Shown here one piece after another: positions 1-9,390 of a stretch of DNA of 64,000 nucleotides. How positions within the stretch are numbered: the stretch's first letter is position 1; every line of letters starts with the position of its first letter. The notes beneath the pieces were generated by a model. It was not told where the DNA came from, did no database searches, and worked only from the letters and a program-made list of their open reading frames with translations. The position numbers and the translations under genes are program-made. This DNA comes from Duganella sp. 1411 (GTDB lineage Bacteria; Pseudomonadota; Gammaproteobacteria; Burkholderiales; Burkholderiaceae_D). The stretch is from contig NZ_JAFICD010000002.1 in assembly GCF_017833525.1 (NCBI RefSeq), forward strand, positions 248,001 through 312,000. The letters are read 5' to 3'.

Positions 1-1738
1 CGCCGTAGTCGGCCACCCAGGCGTCCCAATCGACGGCCGCATGGCCGGGCAAGGTCGCCTTCGCCAGCCCGGCGATGATGGCCGGCTCCGAGCGCAGCAG
101 CGCGCCGGCCGGCTGCGCCCTGCCCTTCGAACCATGCATGCAGCCGGTGCTGTCCTCGACCGACACCGCCTGCTCGCCGCCGGCCTGGCGGTCCACCTCC
201 AGCCGTCCGAGGCAAGGCAGGATATAAGACACCTCGCCGTGCACCAGATGGCTGCGATTCAGCTTGATCGCCACTTGCACCGTCAGCCGCAGCCGCGACC
301 ATGCCGCCTCCACGCGCACGGTATCGGGCACGGCGCGCACGAAATTGCCTCCCAGCCCGATGAACGCCCGCACCGAGCCATCGATCACGCCTTCGCAGGT
401 CTCGACCGTGTTCAAGCCCTTGGTGCGCGGCGGCTTGAAGCCGTACTGCTTGGCCAACTGGTCGAGCGGCGCCAGTTCCGGCTTTTCCGTGATGCCCACG
501 GTGCGCTGGCCCTGCACGTTGGAATGGCCGCGCACCGGGCAGATGCCGGCGCCGGGCTTGCCGATATTGCCGCGCAAGAGCAGCAGGTTCGACAGCATCT
601 CCACGTTCTGCACGCCGAGCCGGTGCTGCGTCAGCCCCATGCCGAACACGCCGATGACTTTGCCCGCGCCGGCGTACACCGCCGCCACCTCCTCCAGGTC
701 GCGGCGCGCCAGGCCGGAATGGCGCTCGATCCCGGCCCAGCTTTCGTTGCGGGCGCGTTCGACCAGCGCCTCCAGGCCGGCCGTGTGCGTGGCGATGAAA
801 TCGGTGTCTAGCACGCGCGGCGTGCCGGCGGCCAGCGCGGCGTCGTCGGCCGCGATCAGCGCCTTGCACAGGCCCAGCATGGCCGCGCTGTCGCCGCCGG
901 CCCGCACCTGCAAATAGCGCGTGCTGATGGTGGTCTCGGCGCCGGTGAGCATCTCGGCTGGCGACTGCGGATTGGCAAAGTGCAGCAGGCCGGCCTCGCG
1001 CAGCGGATTGAAGGTGATGATGGGAACACCACGGCGACGCGCCTCCTGCAACTGGTGCAGCATCCTCGGGCTGTTGGTGCCGACGTTCTGGCCGAAGAAC
1101 AGGATGCAGTCGGTCTGCTCGAAGTCCTGCAGCGACACGGTGCCGATCGGCACGCCGATCGTCTTGGGCAGCGCCACCGAGGTGCTCTCGTGGCACATGT
1201 TCGAGCTGTCCGGCAGGTTGTTGCAGCCGTAGAGCCGCGCCAGCAGCTGATACATATACGACGCCTCCAGCGAAGCGCGCCCGGAGCAGTAGAACACCGC
1301 GCTGCCTGGCGCCAGCGCTTGCAGTTCGCGGCCGATCTCGGCGAACGCGCTGTCCCAGTCGACCGGCACATAGCGGTCGCTGGCGGCATCCCACCGCAAC
1401 GGCGTCGTCAAGCGCCCGACCGCCTCCAGTTGATGGTCGCTCCAGGCCAGCAGATCGCCGACCGTGTACTGTTCGAAGAAGGCGGTGTCGCAGCGCTTGC
1501 CGGTCACTTCCCAGGCGGTGGCCTTGGCGCCGCTTTCGCAAAACTCGAAGGGATGCGGATTGGCCGGCTTGGCCCAGGCGCAGCTGACGCAGGCCACGCC
1601 GTCGGGTTTGTTCAAGTGGACCAGCAGCTTGCTGCCTTCGAGCGGCACATGCTCGTGCAGCAGGGCCGTGGCGACCTTCTTCACCGAACCCCATCCGCCG
1701 GCGGGATGGGGATAGGGTTCAGGCGTATTGGATTTCAT
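1..1738 (-). CDS. FdhF/YdeP-type molybdopterin oxidoreductase (partial, 3' end outside window)
   Basis: Large molybdopterin-dependent oxidoreductase of the FdhF/YdeP family; 579 residues are visible and the C-terminus lies beyond base 1. Seen: an early Cys-containing block (GVACVSCAWAKP, about residues 48-59) instead of a full 4Fe-4S loop, then family motifs such as the CHESTSVALPKTIG block and GQNVGTNSPRMLHQL. Members of this family are linked in E. coli (YdeP) to acid tolerance, but the substrate is generally unknown. The ATG at 1738 directly precedes a Pro-rich start typical of the family. It is the last gene of a minus-strand series, about 110 bases below the TonB receptor stop, and is probably not part of the fructan locus. 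Family assignment is firm; the reaction is unknown. Confidence 0.85.
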   Translation of the reverse strand, partial: MKSNTPEPYPHPAGGWGSVKKVATALLHEHVPLEGSKLLVHLNKPDGVACVSCAWAKPANPHPFEFCESGAKATAWEVTGKRCDTAFFEQYTVGDLLAWSDHQLEAVGRLTTPLRWDAASDRYVPVDWDSAFAEIGRELQALAPGSAVFYCSGRASLEASYMYQLLARLYGCNNLPDSSNMCHESTSVALPKTIGVPIGTVSLQDFEQTDCILFFGQNVGTNSPRMLHQLQEARRRGVPIITFNPLREAGLLHFANPQSPAEMLTGAETTISTRYLQVRAGGDSAAMLGLCKALIAADDAALAAGTPRVLDTDFIATHTAGLEALVERARNESWAGIERHSGLARRDLEEVAAVYAGAGKVIGVFGMGLTQHRLGVQNVEMLSNLLLLRGNIGKPGAGICPVRGHSNVQGQRTVGITEKPELAPLDQLAKQYGFKPPRTKGLNTVETCEGVIDGSVRAFIGLGGNFVRAVPDTVRVEAAWSRLRLTVQVAIKLNRSHLVHGEVSYILPCLGRLEVDRQAGGEQAVSVEDSTGCMHGSKGRAQPAGALLRSEPAIIAGLAKATLPGHAAVDWDAWVADYG

Positions 1739-1769
1739 GGACCGTCCTCAATTGATAGTGTCGGCCCAT

Positions 1770-1851
1770 TCTAGGTCCCGGGAACGCCGCCCTCTGTATG
1801 TCAACGCACGGAGTCGACGCAATCGGAGACGGCGTTCCGGGTCAAACCTAG
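1770..1851. terminator. Imperfect inverted repeat, possible terminator
   Basis: The left arm (about 1770-1789, core CCCGGGAACGCCG) and right arm (about 1830-1851, complement of CCCGGAACGCCG) pair imperfectly around a loop of roughly 40 bases. The right arm includes the stop codon of the TonB receptor gene. There is no clear T-run, so a role as terminator or mRNA 3' stabiliser is inferred only. Confidence 0.35.
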
Positions 1852-4685
1852 AACATATAGGTCAGACTGAACCGCAAAGTCCGCCCGAACAGCGGCCTGG
1901 CCACGCCACGGTTGCGCGTACCGTCCGGCGACAACAGGTCGTTGAACAACGGGTCGCCTTCGGTGAACGACAACTGGTTGGTCAGGTTGGCCACGTGCAG
2001 GTGCGCGCTCAAACGCTCGGTGATCTGGTATTGCGCGCCCGCGTTGATGATATGGTAGGACGGGAACAAGGTCACGTTGTTGTCGGACGCCTCGGAGAAG
2101 CGCGAGCCGTAGTACTGGTACTGCGCGTACAGGCTGACCGGAATGTCGGTCAGCGGCTTGAGGTCGTACGACGGCATGAAGTTGAACATCACCTTCGGCA
2201 GCCGGCGCGGACGGCGGCCGTCCTCGCTGACCTGCACATAGTGATAACCGGTGATCACGCCCTGCGCGTCCTTGTCCTCCTGCGTGGTCGTATAGCTGGC
2301 GCCCTTGACCTTCGGGTTCTGCACCACCACGTTGCCCTTCAATTCCAGGCCATCGACAGCGGCCGGACGCCACGACAGTTCGACTTCCGCGCCGACGTTC
2401 TGGATACCCCGCTTGTAAAGCTGCGCCACGTCGGGACAGGAGTTGATCTGCGTGACGCCGCCGGCGCTGGTGCATTGCGACGACTGGATATCCTTGTAGA
2501 TGTTGACGGCGCTGCGCGGCGAGAACTTGTTATAGAACGCCGCCACGGAGGCGCCGAAGCCGCGCGTCAGATAACGCAGGCCCATTTCGTACTGGCGGAT
2601 ATGCTCGACCGCGCTGACCTCCACCGTCTTACCGTTGACGACAGTGGTGGTGGCGGTGGTCAGGTTGTTGATGTCCTCCAGGCTAGGCAGGCGGAAGGAA
2701 TCCGAAGCCAGGCCATACACCGCAAGGGCTTTGCTGAAACTATAGTTACCGCCGAGCGACCAGCCGAAGCCGTGATAGGTCTTGTTCAACGTCTGCGGAG
2801 CGCCCGGCAGGCTCACTTCATTGTCCGCCGTCGTATCCTGGGTGGAGCCGACGACCACATTGGCCGGCGTCAGATCGGTGATCACGTTGCGGTCGCGCCG
2901 CACGCCGTCCGCCTTCAGGTTCTGCCAGCGCACGCCGGCATCGATCTTCAGCTTCTTGCCCATGGTTTCCCAGTGGTCGAGCAGGTAGGCGGCGTTGCCG
3001 TCGCCTCGAATATCGCTGACAAAACCACCCCATCCCGGCAGGATGGCGCCGCCCTGCGTCAGGCTCGGCCCGACCTGGTTGCCCTGCGCGTCCACCGCGA
3101 TCAAATCGACCGGGCGCGATTGGTTGGCGACGTCGCTGACCAACAGCGCCTGCTGGAAGTTCGGCTTGTAGCTGTAGCGGCTCTTGTACACGCCCACGGT
3201 CAAATCGTGCGATCCTTTGAGCTCGAAGGACTTCTGCGTCTTCAGGTCGAGCGAGGTGCTCGAGGCGTCGACGTCGGCGACGAAGGGAATCATGAAGTTC
3301 AGATTCGCCGACGCCGGCACCGCCGAACCATCGTTCAGATAGCGTCCCGCCACGCCGGTGGCCTTGGCGTAGCGCTTGATGAAGTCCTCGCGGCTGATGT
3401 TGGCGAAGGCGCCGCAGGCCTGGCTGCCCGGCACATTGAAGAAGCCAATCAGCTTGGCGTTATTGAGGTTGCACGCCAGCGCCGCGCCGTGCGCCGGCGA
3501 GATCACGTCGTTCTGATAGCGGGCGTTGAGGAAGTTGGTCGACGTCGCCGTGTCGTTGCCGGTGAAGACCGCGTTGAAGCCATTGCTGCCGGTCGTGTGC
3601 CGCAGCCCGGCGGAGAGCTTCCAGCCATCCTGCAGCTCGTGCGAGCCGCTCAGCGTGAACATCTTGAAATCCGGATGGATGCCATCGGCCTGGTCGATCG
3701 TGCGCGTGCCGTACTCGCCGATCATGTTGAACTTGCGGTTGTAGGGCGAGGCGGTGGTGCCGTGCGCGAAGTCGATCCCCAGCGGCTCGATCGTATCCTG
3801 GTTGATCTTGGTGGGGTTGGCCGGCGTGCCGCTGTTGACGAAGCGCGGTACCGAAATCGGCAGGTTCTGGTAAAACGCGGTGCGGTCGTTGATCACCAGT
3901 GCGTCGACGCGCGCCGTGGTCTTGCGGTCGTTGCTGGTGTAGACCAGATTGCCGCGTACCTGGCCCCCACGATCGGCCGTGTAGCCGGTATCGCGCACGC
4001 CGTCGCTGCGGCGATAGAAGCCGCCGACGGCGCCGGTCAGGTTGGGGCTCAGCGGACCGGAGACGAAGGCGTCCTGGCGGATGAATCCATAGTCGGCGTA
4101 TTCGATCTTGTAGCCGCCGGCGAGGTGGTCGCCGCCGGTGCGCGTGACGTGGTTGACGGTCGCACCCAGGCCGTTCGAATACAGGATGCCGCCCGGACCA
4201 CCCTTGACCAGCTCCACGCTTTCGGTCATCAGGTCGTCGCGAATAAAGACGTCGTTGTTCATGAACGGCGCTTCCGGCTCCTCGTAGGCCGGCAGGCCAT
4301 CGATCAGCTGCGGGGCGAAGCGGTAGCCGCCGGTGACCGGCAGACCGCGCACGGTGATGTTGTTACTCGCCTCGCCGGCGCTGCCGCCTTCCGAGTAGAT
4401 GCCGGGGAAGTTGGCCAGCATGTCGGCGGTGCTCATCGGCGCCAGGCGCTGGATCTCCTCCGCCGTCAAGGTGTTGATCGAGAAGGTCGCGTTCTTCTTG
4501 GTGGTCGATTTGGTCACGCCGGTGACGATGACGACCGCAGACGGATCGGCGCCGTCGGCGCTCTGCTGGCCGCTGACGGCCGTGCCGCTCTGCTGCTGGG
4601 CGAACACCAGCGCGGGCGCCAGGCAAATCGCCAGCGCCGCCGAACGCGCGATGTAACGGTTGTAACGATTGATCGGGTAAGTCAT
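1848..4685 (-). CDS. TonB-dependent receptor, probably for fructans/fructo-oligosaccharides
   Basis: Outer-membrane active transporter of 945 residues. Seen: signal peptide (residues 1-29, ending ALVFAQ), a plug domain beginning with VIVTGVTKST and containing MSTADMLANFPGIYSE, the GLGATVNHVTRTGGD plug end, and a 22-stranded-barrel-type C-terminus ending in LRFSLTYMF with terminal Phe. It lies downstream of an ABC transporter ATPase and two clan GH-J fructosidases on the same strand, and a copy of the locus-wide 16-bp operator-like motif sits 59-74 bases upstream of the start. By context it imports the sugar handled by the locus; the substrate is inferred, not visible in the receptor. A GGAG-type ribosome site precedes the ATG. 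Confidence 0.9.
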   Translation of the reverse strand: MTYPINRYNRYIARSAALAICLAPALVFAQQQSGTAVSGQQSADGADPSAVVIVTGVTKSTTKKNATFSINTLTAEEIQRLAPMSTADMLANFPGIYSEGGSAGEASNNITVRGLPVTGGYRFAPQLIDGLPAYEEPEAPFMNNDVFIRDDLMTESVELVKGGPGGILYSNGLGATVNHVTRTGGDHLAGGYKIEYADYGFIRQDAFVSGPLSPNLTGAVGGFYRRSDGVRDTGYTADRGGQVRGNLVYTSNDRKTTARVDALVINDRTAFYQNLPISVPRFVNSGTPANPTKINQDTIEPLGIDFAHGTTASPYNRKFNMIGEYGTRTIDQADGIHPDFKMFTLSGSHELQDGWKLSAGLRHTTGSNGFNAVFTGNDTATSTNFLNARYQNDVISPAHGAALACNLNNAKLIGFFNVPGSQACGAFANISREDFIKRYAKATGVAGRYLNDGSAVPASANLNFMIPFVADVDASSTSLDLKTQKSFELKGSHDLTVGVYKSRYSYKPNFQQALLVSDVANQSRPVDLIAVDAQGNQVGPSLTQGGAILPGWGGFVSDIRGDGNAAYLLDHWETMGKKLKIDAGVRWQNLKADGVRRDRNVITDLTPANVVVGSTQDTTADNEVSLPGAPQTLNKTYHGFGWSLGGNYSFSKALAVYGLASDSFRLPSLEDINNLTTATTTVVNGKTVEVSAVEHIRQYEMGLRYLTRGFGASVAAFYNKFSPRSAVNIYKDIQSSQCTSAGGVTQINSCPDVAQLYKRGIQNVGAEVELSWRPAAVDGLELKGNVVVQNPKVKGASYTTTQEDKDAQGVITGYHYVQVSEDGRRPRRLPKVMFNFMPSYDLKPLTDIPVSLYAQYQYYGSRFSEASDNNVTLFPSYHIINAGAQYQITERLSAHLHVANLTNQLSFTEGDPLFNDLLSPDGTRNRGVARPLFGRTLRFSLTYMF

Positions 4686-4743
4686 GCCGCATCTCCTTTT
4701 ATGATTATCCGCCGCGCCGCGGCGGTCTGTGTAAGCTTTGTGC

Positions 4744-4759
4744 TGTCTAACGTTGTCAT
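4744..4759. promoter_or_regulatory. Candidate LacI-family operator upstream of TonB receptor
   Basis: The site reads TGTCTAACGTTGTCAT on the plus strand and matches the two other sites of the locus (8361-8376 and 13729-13744) under the consensus TGTCYAWCGTTGTCAT. It lies in the 215-base gap between the ATPase gene and the receptor gene, close to the receptor start. Binding by the LacI protein of this locus is inferred from the shared motif and position. Confidence 0.6.
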
Positions 4760-4900
4760 GCGATTTACAATGAAGTTATCCGTCGGCGCGCACCTCCTCC
4801 TCGTCGCTGATCTTCAACAGCTCCGTCATCGGCGGCATCCATGCGATGGCGCCGGTGGCGGTGCCGCCGTCGGAAAACACATCAAACAAAGCCTCGCCGA

Positions 4901-6019
4901 TCATGCCGCCTCCGCCGCGCCGGCGACGCCGGCTGTTGTTCTGTTTAAATTGCCCGCTTCGATGCGCAAGCCCTCGCCGTCGAAAACATGCACCCTGCCC
5001 GCCATCGGGCTCACGCTCCACGGCGCGTTGGCCGCCGGCGGCTCACCCTTGACCACCACCATCAGCGGTTTGGCCAGGCCGGCGACGGCCAGGTGCACAT
5101 AGGACTCCGCGCCCAGCCTTTCGACCAGTATCACCTCGCCCTCGATCGCGCCTTGCGGGTCGGCCACCAGATGTTCCGGCCGCACGCCGACCGTCACCGC
5201 GCCCGGCCGCGCATCGGCGAGTGCCTGCCAATCCAGCGCCGCGCCGCCGATCCGCAAGCGGCCACCCGCATCCAGCGCGCCGGCCACCAGATTCATTTTC
5301 GGGCTGCCGATAAAGCCGGCGACGAACACATTGGCCGGATGGTCGTACAGGTGCATCGGCGCGCCGATCTGCTGCACGCCGGCCGGGCCCAGTACGACGA
5401 TACGGTCGGCCAGCGTCATCGCCTCGACTTGGTCGTGCGTCACGTAGACCATGGTGGCGGCCAATTGCTTGTGCAAACGGGCGATCTCCACCCGCATGTC
5501 GGCGCGCAGCGCGGCATCCAGATTGGACAGCGGCTCGTCGAACAGGAAGGCGCGCGGTTTGCGCACGATGGCGCGGCCGATCGCCACGCGCTGACGCTGG
5601 CCGCCGGACAGCTGCGGCGGACGGCGCTCGAGCAGATGCTCCATTTGCAGCATCTTCGCCACCGCATGCACGGCCAGCTTGATCTCCGCCTTGGGCACGC
5701 GCGCCAGCCGCAGGCCGAAAGCAATGTTCTCGAACACGCTCATATGCGCGTACAAGGCATAGCTCTGGAACACCATCGACAATCCCCGCTTGGCCGGCGG
5801 CGTGTCGTTGACCGTCACCCCGTCGATGCGGATCTCGCCGGTGCTGATTTCCTCCAGTCCCGCGATCATGCGCAGCAAGGTCGATTTGCCGCAGCCCGAG
5901 GGGCCGACCAGCACCACGAATTCGCCATCCTCGATCGTGAAGTCCACGCCGCGCAAAATATACTGCGACTCTTTTCCCGGGTAGGTCTTGCCCACCCCCT
6001 GCAATGCGATTGTGGCCAT
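4901..6019 (-). CDS. ABC sugar importer ATP-binding protein (MalK/UgpC type)
   Basis: Cytoplasmic ATPase of a carbohydrate ABC importer, 372 residues, the usual MalK/UgpC length. Seen: Walker A GPSGCGKST (about residues 39-47), Q-loop VFQSYALYAHM, signature LSGGQRQRVAIGRA, Walker B FLFDEPLSNLDA, H-loop YVTHDQVEAMTLADRI, and a C-terminal OB-type regulatory domain with GVRPEHL. The start lies one base after the GH32 stop and its AAGGAAA ribosome site is inside the end of that gene, so the two are translationally linked. It should energise the two permeases at 9384-11335. The C-terminal tail is Ala-rich and short. Confident in family; sugar specificity is taken from the neighbours. Confidence 0.93.
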   Translation of the reverse strand: MATIALQGVGKTYPGKESQYILRGVDFTIEDGEFVVLVGPSGCGKSTLLRMIAGLEEISTGEIRIDGVTVNDTPPAKRGLSMVFQSYALYAHMSVFENIAFGLRLARVPKAEIKLAVHAVAKMLQMEHLLERRPPQLSGGQRQRVAIGRAIVRKPRAFLFDEPLSNLDAALRADMRVEIARLHKQLAATMVYVTHDQVEAMTLADRIVVLGPAGVQQIGAPMHLYDHPANVFVAGFIGSPKMNLVAGALDAGGRLRIGGAALDWQALADARPGAVTVGVRPEHLVADPQGAIEGEVILVERLGAESYVHLAVAGLAKPLMVVVKGEPPAANAPWSVSPMAGRVHVFDGEGLRIEAGNLNRTTAGVAGAAEAA

Positions 6020-6020
6020 C

Positions 6021-8324
6021 TCAATTTCCTTTCACAGTGGCGCCCATCGCCCACACCTTGAGCGAGACGACGCGGTCGCCGGGCGCGGCCAGCAGCGCCA
6101 GTCCGTCCGCGTCGGCGCGGCTTGGATAGGTGCGGCTGGTGAGGCTCCTGCGCTCGTTGACATACGCCTCGACCATCGAGCGGTCCAGGAACACGCGCAT
6201 GCGCAAGTGCTCCGGTCCCAGCTCGAAAGCGCCGCCTTGCACGCCGTACGACTTGCCTTCGGTGGTGAGCGTGCGGTCGATCTCCAGGCGCCCGGCGGCG
6301 CTGTCGACATATAAATCGGTAGCCTCCGACCTGCCCGGCGCCACGCGCACGCTCACCCCCCGTTTGGCGGCTTGCGGCGACGGCGCCAGTTCCAGTTCGA
6401 TCTCCAGGCCGTCGCCATGCAGCGCCGCCAGCGCCTTGGCCGCCTCCTCCACGCCGGCGTCGCGCAGATCGATCAACTGCCGGCCGCGCAAAGCGGCCAA
6501 CTCGCCGATGGGAGCCAGGCGCAACTCGCCATCGGCGCCGAGCGACAGCGCTATCGGCAGGCCGCCGTTGTGCGCCCAGCCGGCATCCCACTCGTCGCGC
6601 AGCGTGCGTTCCCCCTGCGCGATCGAGAAGACGATCGAACGTCCGGTCTTGGGGTCGACAAACCCGCTCGGCCCGGAAAAGTGCCCCTGGCCGACATCGA
6701 ACGCCCGCGGCGCCTCGCTATCGGGTTTGAAGCGCGCGCTGGCGGCGTCGAACACGCCGATCCAGTAGTAGGCCTGGCCCCGCACGTCGTTGAGGAACAC
6801 ATGCCGCGCGCGGCCATCCATGCCTTTACCGACCGGCAGCAACACCGGCAGCTCCCAGGTCTTCTCGAAGTCGGGGAAAGGCTTGGCGTCGATCGAGAAC
6901 AAGGGACCGCGCGGCGTCCAGTGAAGCAGGTCGGTCGATTCGTAGACCAGCGCGGTGCCGCTGCCGCCCGGCAGCGCCGAGCCGACCAGCTGGAACCATC
7001 GTTGCCGCTCGCCGTCGCGGAACACGAACGGATCGCGGAACTCGCCGAAGCGCCCCATGCCCTGCTCCTGCAGCGTCACCGGGGTAGGATGTTTTTTCCA
7101 GCATGCCAGGTCCGGATCGCGCGCATCGCACGGCGTCGCCATGCCGGTGCGCTGGTTCGGCCGCGCCTTGTCGTTACCGGCGGTGAAGAACAGCACCGGC
7201 GTGCCATCGGCCGCGCGGGTGGCGCTGCCGGACCAGATGCCGTCGGTCGCCAGGCCGTCGTCCTCCGGCGCCAGCGCGATGGGGAGCTCGCGCCAGTGCA
7301 CCATGTCCGTACTGGTCCAGTGCCCCCAATGAATCTGGTGCCAGAACGGACCGAACGGATTCTTTTGGAAGAACAGGTGATACCGGCCTTGATAGTAGAA
7401 CGGCGCGTGCGGCTCGTTCATCCAGCCGGCGTCGGGCATCACGTGGTAGCGGGGGCGATAGCGGTCGCCGTCGAAGGTACTCGCCGGGATGTTCATATCG
7501 GCGGACGACAGCTTTGGGGCCTTGCCGGCGCGCGGCGCCAGATCGGCGGCGACGACGCCCACGACGGCGCTGGCGTCGGATGCGCCGGCGTCGATGCGCA
7601 CCTCGTCCATCAGCCCCAGGAAGGTATTGAGCTTGAAGACGCCGCCGATCTGTTCCGGCTGGGAGTACCTGCCTAGTGTCAGCGGGCGGTCCGGCATGGA
7701 GAAGCGGCCGGACGCGGGCATCGCCTTCCGCGCGACACGCTCGCCGTTGAGAAACAGCGCCACTTGCCGGGTGGCCGGGTCGTAGCTTGCCGCCACGTGC
7801 GACCAGCTGTCGCGCGGCAGCTTGCGATCGGTCACGCGGACATCGGCGACGACCGCGCCAAGGCCGATCTTGATGCCCCAGGTGCCGAAACGGTACACGC
7901 CGAACGAAAAGCCCTGCCGGGCCTCGGCGTCGAACTGGCTGATGAACGCCGAATAGTGACCGCCGTCGCCCCACTCGAAGGCGTGCGGCGCCACCCAGGC
8001 GCTCAGCGTGAAGCCGCGCCCCAGCTGCGCGTCCGTCAGCGGCGGCGCCGTGACGTCGGTCGAATAGCCGTCGAACAGCAAACAGCCTTGATGGATGCAA
8101 CTGGCCTCCGGCCGCCACAGCGGCGCCGAATCGGGCTTGAAGCGCGCGTGGTTGAACACATAGTTCACCTGGTCGCGGCGTCCCGACACCTGCTCGACGG
8201 TCTGGCTGCCCGTCCGCTCGTCCAGCCCCCAGCGGGCCAGCGGCGGCGCGTCGCCGGCCGCCGCCTGCGAGGCGGCCATCGAGGCAGCCAGCAGCAGGCT
8301 GGCGATGGCATCGTGTTGTATCAT
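6021..8324 (-). CDS. Secreted GH32 beta-fructosidase with N-terminal LamG-like domain
   Basis: Glycoside hydrolase of family 32, 767 residues, with a signal peptide (1-23), a LamG/concanavalin-like domain (about 80-245), the five-bladed GH32 propeller (about 290-560) and a C-terminal beta-sandwich. Catalytic regions: WMNEPHAPF at 301-309, FRDPF at 429-433, and WELP with acid/base Glu491. The usual nucleophile Asp of WMNDPNG is Glu304 here. Such NEPH variants occur in some LamG-containing GH32 proteins as far as I recall, so this may be a subfamily trait rather than inactivation. Expected to release fructose or small fructans from levan, inulin or sucrose outside the cytoplasm. It has its own operator-like motif 37-52 bases upstream and is followed without a gap by the ATPase gene. 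Confidence 0.88.
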   Translation of the reverse strand: MIQHDAIASLLLAASMAASQAAAGDAPPLARWGLDERTGSQTVEQVSGRRDQVNYVFNHARFKPDSAPLWRPEASCIHQGCLLFDGYSTDVTAPPLTDAQLGRGFTLSAWVAPHAFEWGDGGHYSAFISQFDAEARQGFSFGVYRFGTWGIKIGLGAVVADVRVTDRKLPRDSWSHVAASYDPATRQVALFLNGERVARKAMPASGRFSMPDRPLTLGRYSQPEQIGGVFKLNTFLGLMDEVRIDAGASDASAVVGVVAADLAPRAGKAPKLSSADMNIPASTFDGDRYRPRYHVMPDAGWMNEPHAPFYYQGRYHLFFQKNPFGPFWHQIHWGHWTSTDMVHWRELPIALAPEDDGLATDGIWSGSATRAADGTPVLFFTAGNDKARPNQRTGMATPCDARDPDLACWKKHPTPVTLQEQGMGRFGEFRDPFVFRDGERQRWFQLVGSALPGGSGTALVYESTDLLHWTPRGPLFSIDAKPFPDFEKTWELPVLLPVGKGMDGRARHVFLNDVRGQAYYWIGVFDAASARFKPDSEAPRAFDVGQGHFSGPSGFVDPKTGRSIVFSIAQGERTLRDEWDAGWAHNGGLPIALSLGADGELRLAPIGELAALRGRQLIDLRDAGVEEAAKALAALHGDGLEIELELAPSPQAAKRGVSVRVAPGRSEATDLYVDSAAGRLEIDRTLTTEGKSYGVQGGAFELGPEHLRMRVFLDRSMVEAYVNERRSLTSRTYPSRADADGLALLAAPGDRVVSLKVWAMGATVKGN

Positions 8325-8360
8325 TTTCGTCTCCTCCGGCTTTCTATTTTTATTTACCGC

Positions 8361-8376
8361 TGTCCATCGTTGTCAT
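8361..8376. promoter_or_regulatory. Candidate LacI-family operator upstream of GH32 gene
   Basis: TGTCCATCGTTGTCAT on the plus strand, second copy of the locus motif. It overlaps the TGA stop of the upstream fructosidase gene (8373-8375), so the operator lies at the gene border rather than in a free promoter region. No convincing -35/-10 pair was found next to it. Confidence 0.5.
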
Positions 8377-9350
8377 TTCTGTGCCAATGAATCGTCGATC
8401 GCATACAGGCCGTTCTCCATCCGCAGCGGAATCGGATCGCAGATCCGGCCGACGAACTGACCGTCCGCGCCGGTGTCCTCGAACGCCATCAGGCAGTCCT
8501 TGCCGGTCACCGGATCGCGCAGGATCTTGCCGGCGTAGCGGCGGCACGGGATATCGCCGTCGAGGAAACCCGGCGCCGGCTGCCAAGGACCCAGCGGATG
8601 GTCCGCCACCAGATAGTGGGTGCCGGAGACGCCGCCATCGTGCCCCGCGCGCATCTCTTCCGACCAATGCGCGGCGACATTACAGAACACGCAGTACCAG
8701 CGGCCATCGCGCTCGAACACCTGCGGCACTTCCAGCTGGCCGTAGTGGCCGCCGGCGTAGACCGGCGCCGTCGCCGTCCACGTCATCAGATCGGGGGACA
8801 CCGCGTGGCCGATGACGCCGCGCTCATACAGCGGACCGTCGTTGCGGCGCGCCGTGTAGAACATATGATATTGGCCGTCGATTTTATCCGCCAGCACCCA
8901 CGGATCGCGCAAGGCGCGGTCGTGCCAGCGCCCTTCCTCGTGCTCTTCGTAATAGCGCTCGTCAAGATCGAGCGCCAGGCCGCTGCCGACGCGCTCCCAA
9001 GGGCCGTCCAGGCTATCGGACACCGCGTGGCCGATGCGCTGGCGCATGCCGTTTTCGGCGCGGCAGGTGCCGGTGTAGAACAGGTGATAGCGCCCTTCGG
9101 CATTGATCACGGAACCGGTCCAGGTGGTGAAGTCGTCCCACGCCGGCGAGGCGGCCGGGCCGAACGCGGTGCCCAGCGAAGTCCAGTTGCGCAGGTCTTG
9201 CGACACCGCGTGGCCGATCGAGACGTTCCAGTGGCGCAGGTCGGGATTGCCGATGGAGCGGTTCGCCTGCAGGAAGAACAGATGCTGTTCGCCCGCCTCC
9301 TCGAAATGCCAGAAATCCCAGATGAATTTGTCGTTGAGTTGAAGTGTCAT
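8373..9350 (-). CDS. Cytoplasmic clan GH-J fructosidase-like hydrolase (GH32/GH68 type)
   Basis: Single-domain five-bladed propeller enzyme, 325 residues, no signal peptide, hence probably cytoplasmic. Candidate catalytic residues: Asp12 in IWDFWHF (like the WDxW nucleophile motif of GH68), Asp149 in ALRDPWV (the RDP motif that stabilises the fructosyl unit) and Glu207 in GQLEVPQV. Repeated propeller blades show as IGHAVSQDLRNW, IGHAVSDSLDGPW and IGHAVSPDLMTW. It probably splits sucrose or fructo-oligosaccharides imported by the ABC transporter encoded just upstream. It follows the permease gene after 33 bases. Assignment between GH32, GH68 and a related unnamed family is not settled by eye. 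Confidence 0.78.
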   Translation of the reverse strand: MTLQLNDKFIWDFWHFEEAGEQHLFFLQANRSIGNPDLRHWNVSIGHAVSQDLRNWTSLGTAFGPAASPAWDDFTTWTGSVINAEGRYHLFYTGTCRAENGMRQRIGHAVSDSLDGPWERVGSGLALDLDERYYEEHEEGRWHDRALRDPWVLADKIDGQYHMFYTARRNDGPLYERGVIGHAVSPDLMTWTATAPVYAGGHYGQLEVPQVFERDGRWYCVFCNVAAHWSEEMRAGHDGGVSGTHYLVADHPLGPWQPAPGFLDGDIPCRRYAGKILRDPVTGKDCLMAFEDTGADGQFVGRICDPIPLRMENGLYAIDDSLAQK

Positions 9351-9360
9351 GTGTAGTCCA

Positions 9361-9390
9361 AAGTTAGCCCAGGTTAGCCCCGGTTAGCCC
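9361..9390. repeat. Three 10-bp tandem units giving stops in all three frames
   Basis: Three consecutive units of the form NNGTTAGCCC with period 10 lie at the end of the permease gene. On the coding (minus) strand each carries TAA, and the 10-base period puts one TAA in each reading frame; the first is the permease stop. Confidence 0.7.

Noticed and set aside
1728..5102. Very long plus-strand reading frame (1124 codons)
   Set aside because: It is the antisense shadow of the TonB receptor and ATPase genes; composition is Arg/His/Gln-rich and matches no protein family.
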